This document shows, in pieces, positions 1 through 8,723 of a DNA stretch of 53,562 nt (position 1 is its first letter; each line of letters begins with the position of its first letter). The translations under genes and the position numbers were made by a program. The notes under the pieces are model-generated. The model made no database searches, had not been told where the DNA came from, and saw only the letters and a list, made by a program, of their open reading frames with translations. This stretch comes from Lactobacillus sp. (GTDB lineage Bacteria; Bacillota; Bacilli; Lactobacillales; Lactobacillaceae), in assembly GCA_022651245.1 (NCBI GenBank), contig JALCQM010000020.1, positions 1 through 53,562 on the forward strand. Direction: 5' to 3'.

Positions 1-49
1 GAAAGGTAGCAAAGCAATTGGGTGTTTCGTCGCCTTCAAAGAAAAACAA

Positions 50-101
50 ATGGATCAAGACTGGAAATCTTCGTGATTTCCGAGTCTTGATCCATTTTTT
101 A
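50..101. terminator. Strong intrinsic terminator
   Basis: A near-perfect hairpin of about 20 bp: ATGGATCAAGACT and GGAAATC pair with GATTTCC and AGTCTTGATCCAT around a short TTCGT loop. A T-run follows on the + strand (95-100) and A-rich sequence lies on the left. It probably ends the unseen gene to the left of the window and may also serve the leftward glycosyltransferase. Confidence 0.85.
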
Positions 102-168
102 TCGGGGTTTTGTCACAGCCCCTTTTTATGATGCTTCAATGCTGGCGCTAATCCAGCTTGCGCGTCGT

Positions 169-1095
169 TCATTTAATTTTTCTGGCGATATAAATTGGCC
201 GATTTTTAACTTCTATGTAGATCTTGCCAATATATCTGCCAAGAATACCCAGAGCAAACAGCTGTAACCCACCGAACATGAGAAAGATCGAGACCAGTGA
301 CGGCCAACCTGGGGTAGGATCGCCAAAAACCATCGCCCGAATGACGATGAAAAGTAATGCCAAGCCCGCCGAAATAAAACTGATCAACCCTAACCAGGAA
401 ACAAAGGTTAGCGGTGCATCCGAAAAATCGATGATGCCATCTAGCGAATACTTAAAAAGACTAGTAAAACTCCAAGACGTCTTGCCATACTTGCGTTCAA
501 CGTTTTGATACGGCAAGTATTTGGACTTGAAGCCGATCCAGCCGAAGATCCCCTTGGAAAAGCGGTTGTGTTCGCTTAGCGATAAGACGGCGTCAACGTA
601 GCGTGGCGTCATGACGCGGAAGTCCCTGGCGCCTGGCACGATGTCTGCTTGCGAAATCCGTTTCATCAATTTGTAGAAAAGGTTCGAAAAGAAGCTACGC
701 AATAGCGGTTCGCCTGAACGATCGACGCGCGCAGCCCCGACCATTTCGTAGCCTTCATCGATGCCGGCCAGCATTTCTGGCAGCATTTCTGGCGGGTCTT
801 GTAGATCAGCGTCCATAATGACGTAGAGGTCTGCTTTAGCGTTTTGCAACCCTGCATACATCCCGGCTTCTTTCCCAAACCCACGGGAGAAGTCGATATA
901 GTGCACATCGGGGTCACTGTCTGGCAGTTGCTGAATTTCCGCCAGCGTCCGGTCGGTCGAGCCGTCGTTGATATACCAAAAGATGGGCTGATAATTTGGC
1001 AGCTGTGCGAGCGCTTTACCCACGGCATGATAAAAAACCGCAATATTCTCCTCTTCGTTGTGGCAAGGAATGATGATAGCGAGCGTTTGAGTCAA
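169..1095 (-). CDS. GtrB/DPM1-like family 2 glycosyltransferase, membrane anchored
   Basis: A 308-residue GT2 enzyme. The N-terminal GT-A domain has the NDGSTDRT nucleotide-sugar loop (about 43-50) and the metal-binding DADLQDPP motif (D95, D97). The FSRGFGKEAGMYAGL stretch is typical of polyprenyl-phosphate glycosyltransferases (GtrB, YkoT, DPM1-like). Two hydrophobic C-terminal segments (about 230-255 and 265-290) should anchor it in the membrane. The family moves a sugar from a nucleotide donor to undecaprenyl phosphate for cell-wall or teichoic-acid decoration; the sugar is not readable from sequence. The start is a TTG (1093-1095), supported by GGAGG seven bases upstream. An extended -10 promoter lies at 1128-1136. 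It is monocistronic and divergent from the two-component genes. Confidence 0.85.
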   Translation of the reverse strand: MTQTLAIIIPCHNEEENIAVFYHAVGKALAQLPNYQPIFWYINDGSTDRTLAEIQQLPDSDPDVHYIDFSRGFGKEAGMYAGLQNAKADLYVIMDADLQDPPEMLPEMLAGIDEGYEMVGAARVDRSGEPLLRSFFSNLFYKLMKRISQADIVPGARDFRVMTPRYVDAVLSLSEHNRFSKGIFGWIGFKSKYLPYQNVERKYGKTSWSFTSLFKYSLDGIIDFSDAPLTFVSWLGLISFISAGLALLFIVIRAMVFGDPTPGWPSLVSIFLMFGGLQLFALGILGRYIGKIYIEVKNRPIYIARKIK

Positions 1096-1127
1096 GATGA
1101 AGCCTCCATTGTGAACTGACGCCCTTG

Positions 1128-1136
1128 ATTATAGCA
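1128..1136 (-). promoter_or_regulatory. Extended -10 promoter of the glycosyltransferase
   Basis: On the minus strand the sequence reads TGCTATAAT, an extended -10 element with a perfect TATAAT hexamer about 33 bases before the TTG start. I see no good -35, which fits the extended -10 class. Confidence 0.5.
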
Positions 1137-1388
1137 TATTGCCCGGTAAGAACCTGTACAGATTCAGCGTGAAAGTGGAGGCTCGCAGATTAGGCAAAGA
1201 GGCACTTGCTTCGGCGTCGACACCACTCGCGCGACAGCGGTCGCCAGCCTTGCCCCACGGAGGGTGCCGTTAGGAAACGCCGGGTTAGCCTCAAGAATGC
1301 TAATTCTTTGACAAGTTTGGTGGGGTGACAGTAACGTTAGCTCATGAGGGGTGGGGTGCGTGTTATCCTGTATGGAGGAGGAAAAACA
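1137..1388. other. Intergenic region upstream of the two-component operon
   Basis: About 250 bp between divergent genes with no convincing gene. A possible promoter for the response regulator is TTGACA (1308-1313) followed after 18 bp by TAACGT, a weak match. The ribosome site GGAGGAGG lies at about 1375-1382. Confidence 0.3.
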
Positions 1389-2084
1389 ATGCCACAAACT
1401 ATTTTACTCGTAGAAGATGAAACCGGCTTGAGCACCTTTTTGACTTCTGAGCTGAAATTCGAAGGGTATGCTGTCGTGGTCGCTGCTGATGGGCAGGCTG
1501 CGTGGCAGACTTATCAGGACCAAAGTCGTCAGTTTGATCTCGTGATCTTGGACTGGATGTTACCTAAACTGGATGGGCTCGAGGTCTTACGGCGGATTCG
1601 CAAGCAGTCAGACGTGCCTGTGATCATGATGACCGCGCGTGATTATGTCGGGGATAAGGTGGCAGGATTGGATAATGGTGCGGATGATTACATCACCAAG
1701 CCTTTTGAAATCGAGGAACTGTTGGCCCGGGTGCGCGTCTGTGTTCGCCGCCAACAGACGTCCTTGCACCCGACGTATCAAGTCGGGGACCTGACGCTGG
1801 ATACCAAGGCGCGGACGGTGCGCCGCGGGGAGACGATCACGGTGTTGACACCGCGAGAATATGATCTGCTGTTGGCGTTGATGCAACATGTTGACGCCCC
1901 GATGACGCGCGATGAGCTGCTGGATGCGGCTTGGGGAGCGGATTTTGAAGGGCAGGTCAACATTGTGGACGTCTATATTCGCTATTTGCGCCACAAGCTC
2001 GAGCGCGCCGGTGCAGCGCCGTTGATCCACACGGTGCGGGGCGTGGGCTATGTCTTAGCCGCGGACTGGTGCCATGCGTCGTAA
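1389..2084 (+). CDS. OmpR/PhoB-family response regulator
   Basis: A 231-residue two-domain regulator. The receiver domain (about 3-115) has acidic residues near position 10, phospho-acceptor D55 in LVILDWMLPK and K104 in YITKPF. The C-terminal winged helix (about 130-228) carries the LTPREYDLLLALM and VRGVGYVL signatures. The start at 1389 is chosen because a strong GGAGGAGG lies just before it; in-frame starts further upstream have no site. The kinase gene overlaps by 11 bp, so the two are co-translated. Targets are unknown; the nearby glycosyltransferase and dlt operon make envelope control plausible by inference only. Confidence 0.9.
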   Translation: MPQTILLVEDETGLSTFLTSELKFEGYAVVVAADGQAAWQTYQDQSRQFDLVILDWMLPKLDGLEVLRRIRKQSDVPVIMMTARDYVGDKVAGLDNGADDYITKPFEIEELLARVRVCVRRQQTSLHPTYQVGDLTLDTKARTVRRGETITVLTPREYDLLLALMQHVDAPMTRDELLDAAWGADFEGQVNIVDVYIRYLRHKLERAGAAPLIHTVRGVGYVLAADWCHAS

Positions 2085-3465
2085 ACCAGAAGGCGTCTCT
2101 AACGCCGCGCGGATTTCGCGCGCATATGCCGTGTTGTTAGTAATCTTAGTGGCGGTGATCGGTTTTGCCACGGTCACTGTGGTCGGGGTGCATTTGGTGC
2201 GCACGAAGCGCGAGGATGCCAATCAGTTGATGACGACGCTGAACAAGACGTTCGTTGGCAATAAGCCAGATTGGGATTATTGGCGGGATACCGCTAACTT
2301 TAATTCCCATTCGAATTTTGTGCGGGTAACGGTGGCCTATCCAGGCAAAAAGCCGCAGCGCTTCTATTCGCATAATGCCCGGCGCTTTTTGCGTGACAAT
2401 TGGCAGACTTGGGCGCTATGGGCGCATATTCAGTATCAAGATGACCAAGGGATCTATTATCACCGCGTGCAAAAGATCCAGCGTAAAGGCGCCAGTGTGA
2501 CCTACGAGCTATGGCTGAGTCTGAACAACATGTTAGAGCTGTTCAAGCTGATTTTGTCGGTGATCATCGTGATCGCAATCGTGGGCTTGCTCATGGGGAT
2601 CTGGATGATCCAGATCTTGGCGAAGCGGCTGAACCAGCCGCTGGTGCAGTTGACCCAGGCGGCACACGACATCGTCGAAGCCGAAGACACGACCTATCAC
2701 GAGACCTTGCCTGTCCCGCCTAACCCGCAAGAGGTGCAGACTTTGAGCCAGGAGTTCAACCGCTTGTTGCGGTCGCTGAATGCGCAAGTGATCCGGGACC
2801 ACCAATTTGTCTCCGATGCCTCACACGAGCTGCGGACGCCTTTGGCAGCGATTCGGGGCCACGTAGGCTTGATCCGTCGGCATGCGGCCGATCATCCCGA
2901 AATCGTCCCAGATTCTTTGGCGACGATCGAACAGGAGTCGTTGAAAATGCAGCGGTTGATCGAACGCTTGTTGGCTTTGTCGCGGATGGATCATGCCCAT
3001 TTACAAGCGGATTGGTTTGATTTAGGCCAAGCCGTCCAGCGAATCACCGCTACGTATCAAAGCCAAGGCGAACAGCCCCTTGTGCTGGAGGTGCCAAAAC
3101 AAGTTTTGGCCTATGGCAACCAAGACAGCATCGAGCAAATCTTGGTGGCGCTACTCAATAACGCGCAGAAGTACACGCCGACCGCAGCAGCGATCACGGT
3201 ACAAGTCGCGCGGGTGGCGGGCAAGGCGAGTTTGAGCGTTAGCGATCACGGGGTCGGGGTGCCGGATGCCGATAAGGAGAAGATCTTCGACCGCTTCTAC
3301 CGAGTCGATGCCTCGCGTTCGAAAAAAGTGGGTGGCACAGGTCTAGGCTTGGCGATTGCCAAGCGCTTGACCGCGCTTAACCACGGCGAATTAACGGTCA
3401 GCGACAACCAGCCGCAAGGCAGTATTTTCACCTTAACGTTGCCGACGACGACCATTGAGCCCTGA
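2074..3465 (+). CDS. Sensor histidine kinase, HAMP-HisKA-HATPase
   Basis: A 463-residue membrane kinase, partner of the regulator it overlaps. TM1 is at about 17-41, an extracellular domain of about 115 residues follows, and TM2 is at about 157-181. Then come a HAMP linker (about 182-240) and the HisKA box VSDASHELRTPLAAI with H251. The ATPase domain has its N box (NNAQKYTP), G1 box (DHGVGVPD) and G2 box (GGTGLGLAIAKRL). The arrangement resembles ArlS/CiaH-type envelope sensors. The extracellular domain has no motif I recognise, so the signal is unknown. Confidence 0.9.
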   Translation: MRRKPEGVSNAARISRAYAVLLVILVAVIGFATVTVVGVHLVRTKREDANQLMTTLNKTFVGNKPDWDYWRDTANFNSHSNFVRVTVAYPGKKPQRFYSHNARRFLRDNWQTWALWAHIQYQDDQGIYYHRVQKIQRKGASVTYELWLSLNNMLELFKLILSVIIVIAIVGLLMGIWMIQILAKRLNQPLVQLTQAAHDIVEAEDTTYHETLPVPPNPQEVQTLSQEFNRLLRSLNAQVIRDHQFVSDASHELRTPLAAIRGHVGLIRRHAADHPEIVPDSLATIEQESLKMQRLIERLLALSRMDHAHLQADWFDLGQAVQRITATYQSQGEQPLVLEVPKQVLAYGNQDSIEQILVALLNNAQKYTPTAAAITVQVARVAGKASLSVSDHGVGVPDADKEKIFDRFYRVDASRSKKVGGTGLGLAIAKRLTALNHGELTVSDNQPQGSIFTLTLPTTTIEP

Positions 3466-3468
3466 ATT

Positions 3469-3483
3469 CTGAGAAATTCTCAG
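3469..3483. repeat. 15-bp perfect dyad CTGAGAAATTCTCAG
   Basis: Arms CTGAGAA and TTCTCAG meet at one central base, a few bases after the kinase stop codon and about 98 bp before the next start codon. It lacks a T-run, so an operator in front of the dlt-region operon is at least as likely as a terminator. Confidence 0.45.
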
Positions 3484-3580
3484 CAATATTTCAAATAACC
3501 TAGAGTGCAGCCCAATGCTGATGCCGTTAAACTGGTCATCGTAGCGTTGGGTTTTTTGATGAGCGTAGGAAGGAGTCGTT

Positions 3581-4318
3581 ATGCAGATCGCTGTTATCTT
3601 GCCGTGGGCGCAGTCGACGGCGGTACTCCCAACATTAAAGACGATTCGCGCGCAGATGCAAGATTGTCAGCGGCTGTGGCCACAGCTCCGGTGTGATTAT
3701 TGGCTGATTGATGACGGTGTTTCAGAAGCGGTCCAATCAGAGTTACGCCAGGCACAAGCGCGGTGGCCCGAGTGCCACTTATTGACGTTGTCGCGGCATT
3801 TCGGCTATACCGGTGCGGTGCAAGCCGGCTTGGTGACCGCGACGGCAGATGCGTATCTGGTCTTAGATCACCGGTATCCTGAACAATTTGCCGCGATTCC
3901 GCAGATGTTGGCGGCGGTGATCGACGCTGGCAGCGCGCTGGTCGGTTTCGTGTCGGCACAGCCACGGCATTGGTGGCAAAAAAAGCCTGCGATGACGTTT
4001 CATGATTGCCTGCTCACCATGCCGGTCAAGCGGGCGTGGTTGCAAGCCGCGGCCCGGGCAGGTTTTAGTTTTGACCTGTTGGCAGAAATTGGGTTTAAAC
4101 AAAAAATGCTGGCGTGGGTCGGCTCCTGGCCGGCGACCCCTGCAACGCCACGGTGGCCGCTGGTCGTCGCGGTTGGGGTGGTGGCGGTCTGCTGCTGGTG
4201 GTGGCCGAGTGCCGTGGCGTTAAACGTCGTCTTGAGCGGCGTGGTCTTTTGGCAGTGGCAGCACCAGCAACGACGCCCGCCTAGGGTCAGTTACGTCGTC
4301 AGTTCGATCCAACGATGA
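3581..4318 (+). CDS. Degenerate GT2-like protein at the head of the dlt operon
   Basis: A 245-residue protein related to the GtrB family but with a damaged active site. WLIDDGVSE stands for the usual INDGSTD loop. LTLSRHFGYTGAVQAGL matches the family's FSRxFGKEAxMxAGL. The metal-binding DAD(LQDPP) is replaced by LDHRYPEQ. It is shorter than the intact enzyme at 169-1095, and its C-terminal hydrophobic segments (about 195-230) are very Trp/Val-rich. The ribosome site AGGAAGGAG precedes ATG 3581. Its stop codon overlaps the dltX ribosome site (GAGGAG, 4315-4320), so it is part of the dlt transcript. It is probably a catalytically dead pseudo-glycosyltransferase. A role in recruiting or sensing lipid-linked substrate is speculation. 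Confidence 0.65.
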   Translation: MQIAVILPWAQSTAVLPTLKTIRAQMQDCQRLWPQLRCDYWLIDDGVSEAVQSELRQAQARWPECHLLTLSRHFGYTGAVQAGLVTATADAYLVLDHRYPEQFAAIPQMLAAVIDAGSALVGFVSAQPRHWWQKKPAMTFHDCLLTMPVKRAWLQAAARAGFSFDLLAEIGFKQKMLAWVGSWPATPATPRWPLVVAVGVVAVCCWWWPSAVALNVVLSGVVFWQWQHQQRRPPRVSYVVSSIQR

Positions 4319-4328
4319 GGAGACTAAC

Positions 4329-4472
4329 ATGCAAAAAATTTCTTGGTGGCACCGACCGGTCGTGCAATTTATCGGGCGGACCGTTTTATACACCTTGATC
4401 ATCATCGGCTTAGTGTATCTCTATAGCTATCGCGGTGTCGGGGCGAGTCACTTTATTTATAACGAATTTTGA
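4329..4472 (+). CDS. DltX, small membrane protein of D-alanylation
   Basis: A 47-residue protein with one transmembrane helix (about 17-34) and the conserved C-terminal tail ending FIYNEF, the hallmark of DltX. In characterised systems that C-terminal motif is essential for passing D-alanine across the membrane with DltB and DltD. GAGGAG precedes the ATG, and dltA starts 15 bp downstream. Confidence 0.92.
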   Translation: MQKISWWHRPVVQFIGRTVLYTLIIIGLVYLYSYRGVGASHFIYNEF

Positions 4473-4487
4473 TCTGGAGGTAGCGCA

Positions 4488-5984
4488 ATGATAACGAATG
4501 TGATCACAGCGATCGATGCGATCGCGACCGCCACCCCACAACGGTGGGCGTATGATGTTTTAGGCGATAAGCATAGTTACGGGGAACTGAAACAAGCGGC
4601 GGACAAGATCGCCGCAGCGATCGCGCAGCGCCAGTTACCACAGGCGGCACCAATCATGGTGTATTGCGATCAAAGCTTTTTGACGATCGCGACTTTTTTA
4701 GGGTGTGTCAAGGCGGGCCATGCCTACATCCCAGTCGATACGCATTCCCCGCAGGAACGCTTGGTGATGATCGCGGAGATCGCCCAGCCCGCATTGGCCA
4801 TCGCGGTGGTCCCTTTACCCGTCGCGGTGGCAGTCCCAACCACAACGGCCGCTGACTTATTGGCCGCAACGGTGCCGGCAGCGCAAGCACTGACGCCGGT
4901 GAGTGGGGACGACACTTTTTATATTATCTTCACGTCAGGGACGACGGGGCAGCCAAAAGGGGTCCAGATCAGCCATGACAACTTGTTGAGTTTTGTGAAC
5001 TGGATGGTCGGCTTTGATTGGCCCGCCCAGCCGCAAACGTTGAGTCAAGCCCCATACTCCTTTGATTTATCAGTGATGTCGTTGTATCCAGCCTTGGTTT
5101 TGGGCGGGACGCTCAAGGTGTTACCAGCGGCCACGACCGCGAATCTGAAGGCCTTGTTTGCGGCTTTGCCGACGTTGGCCTTGCAGGTATGGGTTTCGAC
5201 GCCATCGTTCATGGCGATTTGCTTATTGGAGCCGACCTTCGATGCGGCCCATTATCCGGATCTGACCCGCTTTTTCTTCTGTGGGGAGGAGTTGCCGCAT
5301 GCGCTGGCGCAAGAGTTACTGCGGCGCTTCCCGCAGGCACAAATTTACAACACCTACGGGCCGACGGAAACGACGGTGGCGGTATCGGCCGTGGCGATCA
5401 CGCCAGCGATTTTGGCCCGTTACGAGCGGTTGCCGATCGGCGTGGCTAAGCCCGACACGCAAATCAGCTTACGAGCAGGCGGTGAGCGAGAAGACAATGG
5501 TCAAACCGTCGGCGAATTGCTGATCGCGGGGCCTAGCGTCTCGAAAGGGTACCTGAACCGGCCAGACAAAACCGCGGCAGCCTTCTTGCCTGCCGGTTAT
5601 GCGACTGGGGACCTCGGCTTCGTTGATGACGCGGGGATGTTGTTTTACCGCGGCCGCACCGATTTTCAGATCAAATTGAATGGTTATCGTATCGAGTTGG
5701 AAGAGGTCAATCATTACTTGAACCGGGAACCGCTGATCCAACAAGCGGTCGCGGTGCCGAAGTATGGCGCGGATCACAAGGTCAAGCAGCTTTTAGCGTA
5801 TGTGGTCCCGGCGGATAATGCTTACCCGAGCGAATTAGCCTTGACCAAGGCGTTGCGGCAAGCCTTGCAGGCGAAAATGATGGCCTATATGGTCCCACAG
5901 CGGTTCGTGTACCGCGAATCCTTGCCACTGACCACCAATGGTAAAGTCGCCATCAAGGCACTGATACAAGAGGCGAATTCATGA
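4488..5984 (+). CDS. D-alanine--D-alanyl carrier protein ligase
   Basis: A 498-residue adenylate-forming enzyme that activates D-alanine with ATP and loads it onto the phosphopantetheine arm of DltC. Visible motifs are the P-loop-like TSGTTGQPKG (about 150), FNTYGPTE-type YNTYGPTETT, TGDLGF, and the C-terminal hinge and catalytic-lysine region ending LTTNGKVAIKAL. The length is normal for DltA (about 500). GGAGG precedes ATG 4488. Its last bases overlap dltB (ATGA), so translation is coupled. Confidence 0.96.
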   Translation: MITNVITAIDAIATATPQRWAYDVLGDKHSYGELKQAADKIAAAIAQRQLPQAAPIMVYCDQSFLTIATFLGCVKAGHAYIPVDTHSPQERLVMIAEIAQPALAIAVVPLPVAVAVPTTTAADLLAATVPAAQALTPVSGDDTFYIIFTSGTTGQPKGVQISHDNLLSFVNWMVGFDWPAQPQTLSQAPYSFDLSVMSLYPALVLGGTLKVLPAATTANLKALFAALPTLALQVWVSTPSFMAICLLEPTFDAAHYPDLTRFFFCGEELPHALAQELLRRFPQAQIYNTYGPTETTVAVSAVAITPAILARYERLPIGVAKPDTQISLRAGGEREDNGQTVGELLIAGPSVSKGYLNRPDKTAAAFLPAGYATGDLGFVDDAGMLFYRGRTDFQIKLNGYRIELEEVNHYLNREPLIQQAVAVPKYGADHKVKQLLAYVVPADNAYPSELALTKALRQALQAKMMAYMVPQRFVYRESLPLTTNGKVAIKALIQEANS

Positions 5985-7204
5985 TCAACTTACAACCATA
6001 CGCCGATCCCCAATATTTCGGGTTCTTGCTGCTCGCCTTGGTGCCGCTGGTGATCGGATTATTACGCGGCCACCGGTGGCGGGTGTACGAAACGGTCGTC
6101 TCCCTGGCGTTCATCACGTTGATGTTTACTGGGGCAAAGTGGCACCAAGCCATGGCATTGATCGGGTTTTTAATTTGGGAGCTGCTCGTGGTTTCCGCCT
6201 ACGCCGCTTATCGGCAGCAGCGGAATCAAACCAGCGTCTTTGTCGGTAGCGTGGTGGCGGCGATCGTGCCACTGGTGGTCGTCAAGGTCACCCCGGTGTG
6301 GTCACCGCAGCCGTCGCTGCTCGGCTTTTTGGGGATCAGTTACCTGACGTTCAAAGCCGTGCAAATGGTGATGGAGTTGCGCGACGGTACGATCAAAAGC
6401 TTTTCTAAATGGGCGTTTATACGCTTCTTGTGCTTTTTGCCGACCTTGTCTTCAGGGCCGATCGACCGCTTCCGGCGCTTCGAAGATGATTATGAGCAGG
6501 TGCCTGAGCGCGCCGCTTACGTTGAAATGCTGGGGCGTGCGGTCCATTACCTCTTTTTAGGCTTTTTGTACAAGTTCTTGATCGGTTATTATTTCGGCAC
6601 GTTATTATTGCCGAAGGTGGCGCATTTGGCGTTGATGCAGCGCGGCGCATTCGGTGGCTTGGGCTTATCTTGGCCGTTGGTCGGTTACATGTATGTTTAC
6701 AGTATGTACTTGTTCTTCGATTTTGCCGGCTATTCGTTGTTTGCGGTCGCCATCAGCTTGGTGATGGGGATCCAGACCCCGATGAACTTCAACCACCCAT
6801 TTTCGGCGCCGAACATCAAAGAGTTCTGGAACCGGTGGCACATGACGCTGAGTTTTTGGTTCCGTGATTTTGTTTTTATGCGCACCACCTTCTTCATTAT
6901 GAAGCATAAGTTGATCAAAAATCGGATCCGGGTTTCGCAAACGGCGTACCTGATCAATTTCTTGGTCATGGGCTTTTGGCACGGGGTAACTTGGTATTAC
7001 ATCGTTTACGGCTTGTTCCACGCCGGCGCGATCATCATCAATGACATCTGGTTACGCTACAAAAAGCGGCACCGCAAGCAACTACCGCATAACCGCTGGA
7101 CCAAGGGCCTAGCGATCTTGATCACCTTCAACGTCGTTTGCTTCAGTTTCTTGATCTTCTCAGGCTTCCTCGACAAACTTTGGTTTACCGCAGCCTTGAA
7201 ATAA
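5981..7204 (+). CDS. DltB, MBOAT-family D-alanyl transferase channel
   Basis: A 407-residue polytopic membrane protein of the MBOAT family. Family features include SYLTFKAVQ, the FDFAGYS stretch, FWNRWHMTLS and the MGFWHGVTWYYIVYG segment, which contains the conserved histidine. DltB receives D-alanine from DltC and passes it towards the outer face for attachment to lipoteichoic acid. It overlaps dltA by four bases. dltC follows 47 bp downstream with its own GGAG site. Confidence 0.96.
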   Translation: MINLQPYADPQYFGFLLLALVPLVIGLLRGHRWRVYETVVSLAFITLMFTGAKWHQAMALIGFLIWELLVVSAYAAYRQQRNQTSVFVGSVVAAIVPLVVVKVTPVWSPQPSLLGFLGISYLTFKAVQMVMELRDGTIKSFSKWAFIRFLCFLPTLSSGPIDRFRRFEDDYEQVPERAAYVEMLGRAVHYLFLGFLYKFLIGYYFGTLLLPKVAHLALMQRGAFGGLGLSWPLVGYMYVYSMYLFFDFAGYSLFAVAISLVMGIQTPMNFNHPFSAPNIKEFWNRWHMTLSFWFRDFVFMRTTFFIMKHKLIKNRIRVSQTAYLINFLVMGFWHGVTWYYIVYGLFHAGAIIINDIWLRYKKRHRKQLPHNRWTKGLAILITFNVVCFSFLIFSGFLDKLWFTAALK

Positions 7205-7251
7205 GGCCTGTCGCGCATGCATGACGTTCAATCAAAAAGGAGAAATTACTC

Positions 7252-7479
7252 ATGGACACAAAAGAAACCGTATTAGACATTCTGGCAACGCTGACCGGCG
7301 AAGATTGGCACAACGCCTTGGACGATGACTTGTTCGAAAGCGGCATGCTGGACTCGATGGATACCGTCCAATTATTGCTGGAGTTACAAGACCAACTAGG
7401 CGTGACGGTACCGGTATCAGAATTTGACCGGAGCCAGTGGAACACGCCCAACAAGATCATCGCTAAGGCGCAGGCATGA
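7252..7479 (+). CDS. D-alanyl carrier protein
   Basis: A 75-residue acyl-carrier-like protein. The phosphopantetheine attachment site is S35 in the [12 protein letters not shown] motif. It carries D-alanine as a thioester from DltA to DltB. The length is slightly under the usual 78-81 residues. AAAAGGAG precedes the ATG, and the stop overlaps the dltD start (ATGA). Confidence 0.95.
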   Translation: MDTKETVLDILATLTGEDWHNALDDDLFESGMLDSMDTVQLLLELQDQLGVTVPVSEFDRSQWNTPNKIIAKAQA

Positions 7480-8723
7480 AAAGGCGTTTAGTGCAGCTGT
7501 TTGGCCCGGTGGTGGTGGCGATCGTGATCGTTAGTAGCTTGTTACTCTTGCCACTGCCACAAAGCCAAGCCAGCCAGCAAACCATCAAAGAAGCTGCCGT
7601 GTCGCTTTCGCCTAACGTGTTATTGGGGCGTCGGCTGAAGAATCAGGCGTTGGCCGAAGGCTACGTGCCGTTCATGGGGAGCTCAGAGTTATCGCGTCTG
7701 GATGCTTTTCACCCCACGGTCTTGGCGACAAAGTACGACCGCTCGTATCGGCCGTTGCTGTTAGGCGCGCCTGGGACTCAGTCACTGACGCATTTTCTCG
7801 ATGACCAGTCCTGGATTCGACAGTACCGCGGGCGCAAGGTAGTGATGATCCTCTCGCTACAGTGGTTCACGCAAGAGGGGCAGCGCGCGGATGCGTTCAA
7901 CTACTATTATTCGCCACTGCAAGCGATCACCTTTTTGCGGCACGCACAGCCGGAGAAAACGGCGGACCGCTATGCGGCCCGGCGTCTGTTGCAGATGTTG
8001 CCTAAAGAAGGCCATGGGGCGATTCGCCAAGGCCTGCTAGAAGTGGCGGCCGGCCAGTATCCGGATCAAGGCTTGTGGACTCGGTTGAACTTGCAAGCCA
8101 TGGCGTTAGGGAATGAAGACGCCTTGTTTTCACGGGTGGCGCTACCGACGACGCAGTGGGGCAAGGTCAAGCAAGGACTGGCACAGTTGCCGGCCAAGGC
8201 GACGGAACAGCAGTTGGATAGCTTGGCAGCACGGATCGGCGCGCAACAAACCACCAATAATGATTTTGGCATTGATAACCACTTCTTCGCCAAGCGTCTA
8301 GGTGGCGACAAGCTACAAGGCTTGAAGAACAGCCAGGCGCACTTCGACTACCGGCAATCACCTGAATACGGCGATTTGCAGTTGTTATTGGCGCAGTTTG
8401 CGCGGTACCACGTCCAAGTACAATTTGTGATCCCGCCGATCAACCAAAAATGGGCGACGTATACCGGGTTGTCTCAGCCGATGGTGGCGCAAGCGACGAC
8501 TAAGATCAAACACCAGCTGACGAGCCAAGGGTTCACGCATGTTTTGGACCTGACGCAAGCCGGTGCGAAGCCATACTTCATGCAAGATACGATCCACTTA
8601 GGTTGGCGTGGTTGGGTCGCGGTCGATCGCGTCGTGAAGCCGTTTTTGACGCAGCCGCAAGGGCCAACTCATTACCGACTCAATAATCACTACTTCACGA
8701 AGAGGTGGGCAAATGCGCGTTAA
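7476..8723 (+). CDS. DltD, D-alanyl transfer protein
   Basis: A 415-residue protein with one N-terminal signal anchor (about 9-27) and an extracellular SGNH-like domain. [11 protein letters not shown] (about 66-76) has the nucleophile-serine block of DltD, and the C-terminal [11 protein letters not shown] carries the catalytic Asp-His pair. DltD moves D-alanine to teichoic acid on the outer face of the membrane. It overlaps dltC by 4 bp and the next gene by 11 bp. Confidence 0.95.
   Translation: MKRRLVQLFGPVVVAIVIVSSLLLLPLPQSQASQQTIKEAAVSLSPNVLLGRRLKNQALAEGYVPFMGSSELSRLDAFHPTVLATKYDRSYRPLLLGAPGTQSLTHFLDDQSWIRQYRGRKVVMILSLQWFTQEGQRADAFNYYYSPLQAITFLRHAQPEKTADRYAARRLLQMLPKEGHGAIRQGLLEVAAGQYPDQGLWTRLNLQAMALGNEDALFSRVALPTTQWGKVKQGLAQLPAKATEQQLDSLAARIGAQQTTNNDFGIDNHFFAKRLGGDKLQGLKNSQAHFDYRQSPEYGDLQLLLAQFARYHVQVQFVIPPINQKWATYTGLSQPMVAQATTKIKHQLTSQGFTHVLDLTQAGAKPYFMQDTIHLGWRGWVAVDRVVKPFLTQPQGPTHYRLNNHYFTKRWANAR

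Noticed and set aside
1164-1397. A 77-codon minus-strand ORF between the glycosyltransferase and response regulator
   Set aside because: No ribosome site, Pro/Ser/Arg-rich shadow-like composition, and it overlaps the regulator's promoter and start.
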